Below, one piece after another: positions 1 to 5,807 of a DNA stretch of 7,505 nucleotides. Made by a program: the position numbers and the translations under genes. The notes under the pieces were generated by a model that saw nothing but the letters and a program-made list of their open reading frames with translations, did not search any database and had not been told where the DNA came from. The stretch covers positions 1 through 7,505 of the forward strand of contig DASZKZ010000033.1 of the NCBI GenBank assembly GCA_035552595.1, read 5' to 3'. Position 1 is the stretch's first letter; each line of letters begins with the position of its first letter. The stretch comes from Aeolococcus sp035552595. Lineage in GTDB: Bacteria; Chloroflexota; Dormibacteria; Aeolococcales; Aeolococcaceae.

Positions 1-1691
1 GACGCGATGATCTTGCGCACGCTGTACTTGGCCAGCACGGCCACGTTCTCCTTGGCGCGCTCCTGGAAGAGGTACTCGTTGCCGATGCGGCGGGCGGGAT
101 CGCCGTTGCACTTCTCCTCGGTGCCGAGGATGGCGAAATCCACGCCGCCGGCCTGGAGGATCTTGACCAGCGCGGTGGCGATGGTCTTGGCGCGGTCGTC
201 GAACGAGGCCGCGCAGCCCACCCAGTAGAGGTACTCGGCGTCGGGCTTCTCGGCGGCGAACTTGACGCCCAGGTCGGCCGCCCAGTCGGCCCGTGTCTGA
301 TGGGAGAGCCCGTAGGGGTTGAACACGTTCTCGATGCCGCGCAGCGCGGTCTCCGCCTGCTTGGGCATGCGCGACTCGTCGAGGACCAGGTGGCGGCGCA
401 TCTCGATGATCTTGGGGACGTGCTCGATGAGCACCGGGCACTGGTCCATGCAGGCGCCGCACGTGGTGCACGCCCAGAGCGTGTCGTCGGCGATGGTGCC
501 GCCGAAGAGCGGGCGCTCGCCGCCGCCTGATTCCACGGCCTTGGCCACATCGTCGGGCGCGATCCACGAGGGCTGGAAGAGCCCGGGCAGGTCGTGGACG
601 GCGCCGGCGTGGTGGTCGCCCGTCGCCCACATCACCGCGCCCTCGGCGCTGGGCTTCCCCTCGGCGTCGGCGCCCTGCACCACGTGGGTGTCATGGGTGG
701 TCGCGGAGTAGCCACCGGCGATGTTCTCGTAGAGATGGTCGCGGAGGTCGGTGATCAGGGTCTTGGGGGAGAGCACCTTGCCGGTGTTGTAGGCCGGGCA
801 GTGGGTCTGGCAGCGCCCGCACTCCGTGCAGGTGTAGAGGTCGAGCATGTCCTTCCAGCTGAAGTGCTCGAGGGTGACCGGGCCGAAGTGCTGGTCGGCC
901 TCGTTCTCCGCGTTCATCACCGCCTCGATGTCGACCAGCGGCAACCTGCCCTTGGGCGTGGTCGACTTGAAGAAGACGTTGGGCGCCGCGCTGACGATGT
1001 GGAGATGCTTGCTGTAGCCGAGGTAGACGAGGAATCCGAAGACGAGCACCAGGTGGCCCCAGAAGAAGACGCCGTGCAGGCCCACCAGCACGGTGCTGTG
1101 GGCACCAAGCGGCGTGAAGAGGCGCGAGAGCGCGCTGGCGAAGGGACGGTCGGCGGCGAGCGCCTGGGCGGGGCTGCCCTCCGCGATGAGGGTGGCGTAG
1201 TTCAGGCTCATGAACAGCAGCAGGGTGCCGATCCAGGCGAGGATCAGCACCGCGTCGCCGCGATGGCTGCCTCGGAACCGCGTGGGGTTGATGACCAGGC
1301 GGTTGATCAGGGCCAGCGCCACGCCGGCGAGCACGGCGACGCAGAAGATGTCCTGGAGGAAGGCGATGATGAACGCGCCCGGGACGGCGTTGAAGTGGAA
1401 GCCCTGCCAGAGCGCCTCCACGATCGCCTGGGCGATGGCGGTGAGCAGCACCAGGAATCCCCAGAAGATCAGCGCGTGGAGGGTCCCCGCGTACGGCCAG
1501 CGGAGCAGGCGCCCCTGGCCGATGACGTAGACGAAGAAGGCCTTGACGCGCTCGCCGACGCGGTCGAAGCGAGGGTCGGGGCGCGTGCTGCGCAGCATGG
1601 CGGCGATCAGCAGGCGCCAGCGCAGGCCGGTCGCCACCGCGGCGCCACCGACCAGCGCCAGCAGGCAGATGGGACTGAGGATCGCGGTCAT
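1..1691 (-). CDS. Membrane Fe-S oxidoreductase, FadF/EMO-like ETF:menaquinone oxidoreductase (C-terminus cut off by window edge)
   Basis: The 563 visible residues begin at an ATG (1691-1689); the C-terminus lies beyond base 1. Residues 1-230 form a NarI-like membrane domain with about five hydrophobic segments (roughly 3-22, 70-92, 105-130, 147-170, 200-225) and histidines suited to haem b (H72, H143, H198, H206, H213, H229, H231). Two CxxCxxCxxxCP motifs follow, at C288/C291/C294/C298 and C408/C411/C414/C418, each typical of a 4Fe-4S cluster. A CCG (HdrB/HdrD-like) domain then begins with GC at 492-493 and EKCNGDPARR around C528; the second CCG domain would lie outside the window. This order matches B. 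subtilis FadF and the bacterial ETF:(methyl)menaquinone oxidoreductase EMO, which move electrons from reduced ETF into the quinone pool at the inner membrane. The enoyl-CoA hydratase gene ends 8 bases upstream and supports that role. No strong Shine-Dalgarno is seen, so translation may be coupled to that gene. Other HdrD/DsrK-like quinone-linked reductases share the architecture, so the electron donor is inferred. Confidence 0.85.
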   Translation of the reverse strand, partial: MTAILSPICLLALVGGAAVATGLRWRLLIAAMLRSTRPDPRFDRVGERVKAFFVYVIGQGRLLRWPYAGTLHALIFWGFLVLLTAIAQAIVEALWQGFHFNAVPGAFIIAFLQDIFCVAVLAGVALALINRLVINPTRFRGSHRGDAVLILAWIGTLLLFMSLNYATLIAEGSPAQALAADRPFASALSRLFTPLGAHSTVLVGLHGVFFWGHLVLVFGFLVYLGYSKHLHIVSAAPNVFFKSTTPKGRLPLVDIEAVMNAENEADQHFGPVTLEHFSWKDMLDLYTCTECGRCQTHCPAYNTGKVLSPKTLITDLRDHLYENIAGGYSATTHDTHVVQGADAEGKPSAEGAVMWATGDHHAGAVHDLPGLFQPSWIAPDDVAKAVESGGGERPLFGGTIADDTLWACTTCGACMDQCPVLIEHVPKIIEMRRHLVLDESRMPKQAETALRGIENVFNPYGLSHQTRADWAADLGVKFAAEKPDAEYLYWVGCAASFDDRAKTIATALVKILQAGGVDFAILGTEEKCNGDPARRIGNEYLFQERAKENVAVLAKYSVRKIIA

Positions 1692-1699
1692 CGGAGCCG

Positions 1700-2476
1700 T
1701 TACCGACCGGTCCAGGTGGCGGTGCGCTTCTCCAGGAAGGCGGTGATGCCCTCCCGCGCATCCTCGGAGGCGAAGAGACCGACGAACTCGCGTCGCTCCG
1801 CCTCGAGGCCGTCGTGGAGCGGCCGGTCGAGCCCCTCGGCGATCGCGCGCTTGGTGGCGGCGACGGCCAGCGGCGCCTGGGTCGCGTACCGTGCGGCGAT
1901 GTCACGCGCTGCGCCCGGCAGCGCCTCCGGCTCGACCACCCGCGACACCAGGCCGAGCTCGAGAGCGCGCGCTGAGTCGATGGGATCGCCGGTGAGGAGG
2001 AGCTCGATGGCGGCAGTCCGGCCGATCAGGCGGGGCAGACGCTGGGTTCCCCCCCACCCCGGGATGATGCCGATCTTGATCTCCGGCTGGCCGAAGCGCG
2101 CGGCGCTCGACGCGATCCTCACGTCGCACGCCAGGGTCAGCTCACAGCCACCGCCGAAGGCGATGCCATTGACCGCGGCCACGATGGGCAGGCGGGAGCG
2201 CTCCATGGCCAGGGTCAGCCCCTGGCCGGTGGCGATGGTGTCCCCGCCGGTCGATCCGAATTCGGTGATGTCCGCGCCGGCGGAGAAGAACTTGGGCCCC
2301 GCCCCGGTGAGGATGAGGGCGCGGCAGGCGGGGTCGGCCTCGGCCTTGCTGAGAGCCTGGGTGAGCCCCGCCACCACCGCGCGGCTGATGGCGTTGGCCG
2401 GGGGATGGTCGATGGTGACGATGGCGAGCGCGCCGTCGCGCTCCACTCGAACCGCGTCGTTGAGCCCCGTGGACAC
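1700..2476 (-). CDS. Enoyl-CoA hydratase (crotonase family)
   Basis: A 258-aa protein, the usual length for single-domain crotonases. It should hydrate trans-2-enoyl-CoA to 3-hydroxyacyl-CoA in the cytoplasm during fatty-acid or acyl-CoA breakdown. The family signature is intact. The oxyanion-hole strand FFSAGADI is at 63-70. The GGGCEL segment at 108-113 supplies G109 and the first catalytic acid E112. FGQPEI at 128-133 supplies the second acid E132. The 20-residue spacing of the two Glu equals that of rat mitochondrial hydratase (E144/E164), and PGWGGTQRLPRLIG (139-152) follows as usual. Having both Glu argues for a true hydratase rather than an isomerase or other crotonase. The reading frame stays open far upstream, but the GTG at 2476 is chosen because GGAGGGG lies 8 bases before it and the crotonase fold starts just after. 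It is the first gene of a two-gene unit with the membrane Fe-S oxidoreductase. Substrate chain length cannot be read from the sequence. Confidence 0.93.
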   Translation of the reverse strand: MSTGLNDAVRVERDGALAIVTIDHPPANAISRAVVAGLTQALSKAEADPACRALILTGAGPKFFSAGADITEFGSTGGDTIATGQGLTLAMERSRLPIVAAVNGIAFGGGCELTLACDVRIASSAARFGQPEIKIGIIPGWGGTQRLPRLIGRTAAIELLLTGDPIDSARALELGLVSRVVEPEALPGAARDIAARYATQAPLAVAATKRAIAEGLDRPLHDGLEAERREFVGLFASEDAREGITAFLEKRTATWTGR

Positions 2477-2564
2477 GTCGTGCGCCCCTCCAGGTCGGTT
2501 GGCCGTGCCCGGCAACGGTAGCGCGGGGGGCACGCGGCGCGGGTGGGGCGCCATCATCGGAGGG
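2477..2564. promoter_or_regulatory. Divergent intergenic region with presumed promoters in both directions
   Basis: These 88 bases separate the starts of the hydratase gene (leftward) and the unrecognised 191-aa gene (rightward), so promoters for both should lie here. The only core-like element I can see is TACCGT on the minus strand at 2515-2520, which fits the loose TANNNT -10 pattern of high-GC bacteria and sits 38 bases before the hydratase start. No convincing -35 and no operator palindrome was found. That promoters are here is inferred from gene orientation; the individual element is weak. Confidence 0.4.
2485..2491 (-). promoter_or_regulatory. Ribosome binding site of the enoyl-CoA hydratase gene
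   Basis: GGAGGGG on the minus strand, 8 bases before the GTG at 2476. This strong site decides the start within a frame that otherwise stays open for another 175 codons upstream. Confidence 0.7.
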
Positions 2565-3140
2565 GTGAGCGACCTCCCGCCCCTCCCCGGCCTGCCCCCG
2601 TCCTTCGACCAGGACGCCCTGGCCACCGTCGACGACGGCGCTCTCGAGGAGATGCTCGGCGCGCTCGCCACAGTGGAGCGGGCCACGGTGACCGCGATGG
2701 CGCCCCACCAGGCCCAGATCCGCGAGCTGCGCGCCCGCAGCGGCCAGATCGCCACCGAGCGTCGGCGCCGCGAGCGCGCCGCCCACATCGCCGCCCGCGC
2801 CGCCGTCCGCGAGCAGGCTCGGAGCGGCGAGATGCCCAGCGTCCTCGACGCCCTGGCCACCCCGGCGTTCGCGGCCGACGACCGCCCGCTCGCCGACGTC
2901 GCCGCCTTCCTCAAGAGCGGCGGCGAGGTCCGCTTCGGATACGCGACGCGGCCCGGACCGCTGTCCTTCACCGACGGGCGCCAGGTGCGCAACGCGCGCA
3001 CCTGGGGGGAGGCGCAGCAGCTCTACGCGGACGGCTGGGAGCCGGGCTCACCGGGGGTGCCCGGGATTCGGGTGCACCTGGTGGGCACCCGCGTGGAGCG
3101 GGTGGTGGACGCCACCGAGGTGGTCGTCCGGGCCGGCTAG
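2565..3140 (+). CDS. Unrecognised 191-aa protein with a charged helical centre
   Basis: I do not recognise this protein. The only plus-strand gene in the window, it is supported by natural protein composition, by stopping exactly where the neighbouring operon ends, and by the absence of a credible minus-strand gene opposite. Residues 1-15 are Pro/Leu-rich. Residues 17-90 look like a continuous amphipathic helix, rich in Ala, Glu and Arg with an ERRRRER stretch at 65-71, possibly a short coiled coil. Residues 107-191 change character: FLKSGGEVRFGYATRPG (115-131), an aromatic Trp/Tyr segment (147-158) and a Val-rich end suggest a small beta-rich domain. There is no signal peptide, membrane segment or Cys cluster, so it is probably cytoplasmic. 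The start is uncertain: the GTG at 2565 has GGAGG only one base before it, too close for normal use, and the next in-frame candidate is the ATG at 2652, which would remove 29 residues. The divergent hydratase gene gives a weak contextual link only. Confidence 0.7.
   Translation: MSDLPPLPGLPPSFDQDALATVDDGALEEMLGALATVERATVTAMAPHQAQIRELRARSGQIATERRRRERAAHIAARAAVREQARSGEMPSVLDALATPAFAADDRPLADVAAFLKSGGEVRFGYATRPGPLSFTDGRQVRNARTWGEAQQLYADGWEPGSPGVPGIRVHLVGTRVERVVDATEVVVRAG
3137..3140. other. Shared CTAG: overlapping stop codons of convergent genes
   Basis: The palindrome CTAG is read as TAG on both strands. It ends the 191-aa gene at 3138-3140 (+) and darA at 3139-3137 (-), so the two coding regions overlap by four bases. 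There is no room for a terminator between them; any terminator would have to lie inside the opposing gene. Confidence 0.9.
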
Positions 3141-3466
3141 AGCTTCTCGAGGCGGTCCAGGGGGAGGACGAACACCGTCGCCCCGCCCACCTCGACGTCG
3201 AGCGGCGGGGCCATCACGGGGGTCAGCGCGCCCGCCAGGGTCACGGTCGAGTCGACCAGCTCGACCCGGCGCTTGGCGCGGCGCCGCAGGATCTCCAGCA
3301 CCTCGTCGACCTGCGCGTCCTCGACGCCGATCATGAGCGTGCTGTTGCTGCTGTCGAGGAACCCGCCCTGGGTGGCGAAGCGGGTGCACACGAAGCCGCC
3401 CGCGGTGAGCGCGTCGGCGCACGCGTCCACGTCCTGAGCCTGGACGACGGCGAAGATCAGCTTCAC
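3137..3466 (-). CDS. darA: Cyclic-di-AMP receptor, DarA/PstA (YaaQ) family
   Basis: A 109-aa PII-like protein, the same length as B. subtilis YaaQ/DarA. These proteins form trimers in the cytoplasm and bind cyclic di-AMP; the downstream target is still poorly known. Family hallmarks run end to end: KLIFAVVQAQD at 2-12, T28, the GGFL turn at 34-37, N41, IGVED at 46-50, VDEVLEIL at 53-60, and the signature VEVGGATVFVLPLDRL at 91-106. T28, G35, F36, L37, N41, G47 and F99 sit where, as I recall, the PstA/DarA structures contact the ligand; positions 24 (Gly) and 26 (Val) differ from the Asn/Arg I recall in S. aureus PstA. The GTG start overlaps the tmk stop in a GTGA tetranucleotide and has no clear Shine-Dalgarno, so translation is probably coupled to tmk, as the tmk-yaaQ order of Firmicutes would suggest. 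It is the last gene of the operon. The family is certain; ligand binding is inferred. Confidence 0.93.
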   Translation of the reverse strand: MKLIFAVVQAQDVDACADALTAGGFVCTRFATQGGFLDSSNSTLMIGVEDAQVDEVLEILRRRAKRRVELVDSTVTLAGALTPVMAPPLDVEVGGATVFVLPLDRLEKL

Positions 3467-4128
3467 CGCACCACAGCCGGGCGGGGGGCGGTCCTGGCGG
3501 TGCGCAGGCGCTCCTGGACGAGCCGCATCACGTCCTGCGACACCGCGATCGCCGGACGGCCGGCGTCGATGCGCGCGATCCGGCCAGGTTGCTCGGTGGC
3601 GAGCCGGTCGAAGGTGGCGCGCACCCTGGCGTGGAAGTCGTTGGGGGCGCCTTCGATGCGGTCCAGCGGGAGCTGCTGCGCGTGCTGGCGACGGGCGGCG
3701 ACGGTGTGGTCGAGATCGAGGTAGATGGTGAGGTCGGGCCACACGTCACCGCAGCAGTCACGGTGGAGGCGGAGCAGCGCCTGCTGGTCCACGCCTCGCC
3801 CACCACCCTGGTACGCCAAGGTCGAATCCGTGTAGCGATCGGCGATCACCACCGTGCCCCGTTCCAGGGCGGGAAGCACCACCTCGGCGAGGAGCTGCAC
3901 GCGCCCCGCATTGAACAGCAGCGCCTCCGTCCACGGTTGCAGCGAGGCGGCGAGCTGGTGCTGCAGCACCACGCCGCTGACCAGCTCCCCGAGAGGGGTG
4001 TCGTTGGGCCGGACGGTGACGACATCGAACCCGTCGGCGCGCAGCGCCGCGCCGAGAGCCGCCACCTGGGTGCTCTTACCGGCCCCGTCGAGGCCCTCGA
4101 ACGAGACGAAGAATCCGGGACGCGTCAC
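3463..4128 (-). CDS. tmk: Thymidylate kinase (dTMP kinase)
   Basis: A 221-aa enzyme that phosphorylates dTMP to dTDP with ATP, an essential step of dTTP supply. The P-loop EGLDGAGKST is at 11-20, FNAGR with the conserved Arg at 72-76, the DRY motif with S102 at 97-102, YQGGGRG at 106-112, the LID segment DRIE at 156-159, and IDAGRP at 187-192. The usual REPGGTPLGE segment reads VRPNDTPLGE at 39-48; TMP kinases are known to vary here (the human and Mycobacterium enzymes also lack REPGG), so activity is still expected. The start is GTG, preceded by GAGGAG (4143-4138) with nine bases between; that site overlaps the end of the R3H ATPase gene, whose stop is six bases upstream. The downstream end overlaps darA by four bases. 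The short Arg/Pro-rich C-terminal tail (after about 208) is not part of the core fold. Confidence 0.95.
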   Translation of the reverse strand: MTRPGFFVSFEGLDGAGKSTQVAALGAALRADGFDVVTVRPNDTPLGELVSGVVLQHQLAASLQPWTEALLFNAGRVQLLAEVVLPALERGTVVIADRYTDSTLAYQGGGRGVDQQALLRLHRDCCGDVWPDLTIYLDLDHTVAARRQHAQQLPLDRIEGAPNDFHARVRATFDRLATEQPGRIARIDAGRPAIAVSQDVMRLVQERLRTARTAPRPAVVR

Positions 4129-4134
4129 AACTGC

Positions 4135-5781
4135 TCACTCCTCGGCGCCGAGTATGACGAGGCGGCGGTTGGGCTCGTTCCCGGTGCTGCGCGCGCTCAT
4201 GTCGTGGCGCTCGACGAGCTGATGCTGGAGGCGGCGCACGTACGAGTTCTGTGGAGCCAGCTCGACATCGGCGGTGGTTTGCCGGGCTCGCTCGACGGCC
4301 TCGAGAGCCTCCTCGAGCGCACTCTCGGTCTCGTCCACCTCCTCGACGCCATAGACCCGGGCCAGCGCACCCTTGATCTGCGCCACCGTGTTGCTGCGCA
4401 GCACCTGGATGGGGATGCCGGTGGCCTCCGCGGAGCGGACCGGCGAGTCCTTGCGGCGGTAGTAGTTCTTCAGCGTCAGCACCATGTCGGCGTCGTCGAC
4501 GTTGTGCTGGATGCGCACCGGCACGTGCAGCTCACGCACCGACTGTTCGAGGTAGGTTCGCGAGACCCCGTAGGGAAACACCGCGAGCGGCTGCATGGGA
4601 CGTGCCGACGCGTGGAAGGCGCTGCCTCCGTCCGGGTTGGTGTCGCGTGAGCGCTGCGCCATGTACTCCTCGACATCGAAGCCGCGGCGGCGCTTCTCGC
4701 GGCTGCGGCGCCGCCCCGAGCCGGACCCGAAAGGGCTGGGCTCGAACGACGGCGGCGGCGGGATGCTGGTGTCGATGCGGCTGACGATCTGGCCGGCCTC
4801 CCCACGGAGGCGCAGCTGGGGCGGCTTCATGCGCCCGCGCAGCGCCTCGTCCACAGTCTCGTCGAGCGGCATGTGCACCACCACACGGTCGCGCTCCTGG
4901 ATCTCGATGAGCACGTCGAAGGTGGGCGGAGCCTTGCGCTCGAGCACGCTCTTCTGGGTGCCGCGGCGGCGCGCCTCCTCGTCGCTGAGGGTGACCGTCT
5001 GGATGCCACCGAGGAGGTCGTTCAGGGTGGGGTTGACGAGCAGGTTGTCGAGGTTGGATCCGTGGGCGGTGCCCACCAGCTGCACCCCGCGCTCGGCGAT
5101 GGTTCGCGCCGCCATCGCCTCCAGGCCGGTGCCGATCTCGTCGATGACGATGACCTGGGGCATGTGGTTCTCCACCGCCTCGATCATCACCGCGTGCTGC
5201 TCGGGAGGGGTGCGCACCTGCATGCGCCGCGAGCGCCCGATGCCGGCGTGGGGGATGTCCCCGTCGCCCCCGATCTCGTTGCTGGTGTCGACGATCACCA
5301 CCCGCTTGCCGCACTCGTCGCTGAGCACGCGGGCACACTCGCGCAGCATCGTCGTCTTGCCGATTCCGGGTGGGCCGAGCAGGAGGATCGACTGGCCGTT
5401 GACCACGATGTCCTTGATGATGTCGATGGTTCCGGTGACGGCGCGGCCGACCCGGCAGGTCAGCCCCACCACCGTGCCGGCACGGTTGCGGATGGCGCTG
5501 ATGCGGTGCAGGGTCCGCTCGATGCCGGCGCGGTTGTCGTCGCCGAAGTCACCGACGCGCTCGGTCACGTACTCGAGGTCATGGTGGGTCACCTGCACGC
5601 TGTCGAGGATCTCCTCTCCGTCGGTGAACCTGGCCTCCGGTTCACGCCCGAGGTCGAGCACGATCTCGAGGAGCTCACGGCGCTCCTGGGTCAGACGCTG
5701 CGCTGCACTGGCGATGCGGGGCGGCAGCGCTTCGATGAGGAGGTTGAGCTCCTCGTGCCACGACGAACCGTACGGCATCAT
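4135..5781 (-). CDS. AAA-type ATPase with C-terminal R3H domain, Ycf45/SpoIIIAA-like
   Basis: A 548-aa protein with the layout of chloroplast/cyanobacterial Ycf45 proteins. Residues 1-110 are an N-terminal region starting with the typical ELNLLIEALPPRI. The ATPase core related to SpoIIIAA has Walker A GPPGIGKTT at 136-144, DTSNEIGGDGDIPH at 165-178, Walker B VIVIDEIGT at 210-218 (D214, E215), and a VGTAHG sensor-like segment at 236-241. A Pro/Ser/Arg-rich linker occupies about 340-392. A second conserved module (about 398-478) includes FPYGVSRTYLEQ and ADMVLTLKNYYRR. The R3H domain is at about 509-545, with R516-x3-H520 in RRLQHQLVERH. R3H domains bind single-stranded nucleic acid, so an ATP-driven nucleic-acid role in the cytoplasm is likely, but the substrate is unknown for the family. 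It starts at one of two tandem ATG codons (5781 or 5778), eight bases after the acetyltransferase stop. The nearest Shine-Dalgarno-like AAAGGAG is 18 bases away, so coupling is plausible. Confidence 0.92.
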   Translation of the reverse strand: MMPYGSSWHEELNLLIEALPPRIASAAQRLTQERRELLEIVLDLGREPEARFTDGEEILDSVQVTHHDLEYVTERVGDFGDDNRAGIERTLHRISAIRNRAGTVVGLTCRVGRAVTGTIDIIKDIVVNGQSILLLGPPGIGKTTMLRECARVLSDECGKRVVIVDTSNEIGGDGDIPHAGIGRSRRMQVRTPPEQHAVMIEAVENHMPQVIVIDEIGTGLEAMAARTIAERGVQLVGTAHGSNLDNLLVNPTLNDLLGGIQTVTLSDEEARRRGTQKSVLERKAPPTFDVLIEIQERDRVVVHMPLDETVDEALRGRMKPPQLRLRGEAGQIVSRIDTSIPPPPSFEPSPFGSGSGRRRSREKRRRGFDVEEYMAQRSRDTNPDGGSAFHASARPMQPLAVFPYGVSRTYLEQSVRELHVPVRIQHNVDDADMVLTLKNYYRRKDSPVRSAEATGIPIQVLRSNTVAQIKGALARVYGVEEVDETESALEEALEAVERARQTTADVELAPQNSYVRRLQHQLVERHDMSARSTGNEPNRRLVILGAEE

Positions 5782-5789
5782 CTCGGCGA

Positions 5790-5807
5790 CTATCTCTCTC
5801 TCCTTTC
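5790..5807 (-). promoter_or_regulatory. Purine tract serving as ribosome binding region for the R3H ATPase gene
   Basis: An unbroken purine run containing AAAGGAG and repeated GA dinucleotides encodes the last residues of the acetyltransferase gene. AAAGGAG is 18 bases from the ATG at 5781, longer than normal spacing, so the GAGAGA part or translational coupling may matter more. Confidence 0.4.

Noticed and set aside
594..2564. Very long plus-strand open frame (848 codons in total) running into the 191-aa gene
   Set aside because: It lies antisense to two well-supported genes, and its translation is the low-complexity Arg/Ala/Gly/Glu/His type expected opposite GC-rich coding DNA. Only the part from 2565 looks like real protein.
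2477..3001. N-terminal extension of the enoyl-CoA hydratase frame to an ATG at 3001
   Set aside because: It would add 175 Arg/Ser-rich residues without crotonase similarity and overlap the 191-aa gene in antisense. The GTG at 2476 has a strong ribosome binding site and gives the normal family length.
3467..3742. N-terminal extension of the darA frame to 3742
   Set aside because: The extension is Arg/Pro-rich, overlaps tmk in another frame, and the DarA family begins with KLI directly after the GTG at 3466.
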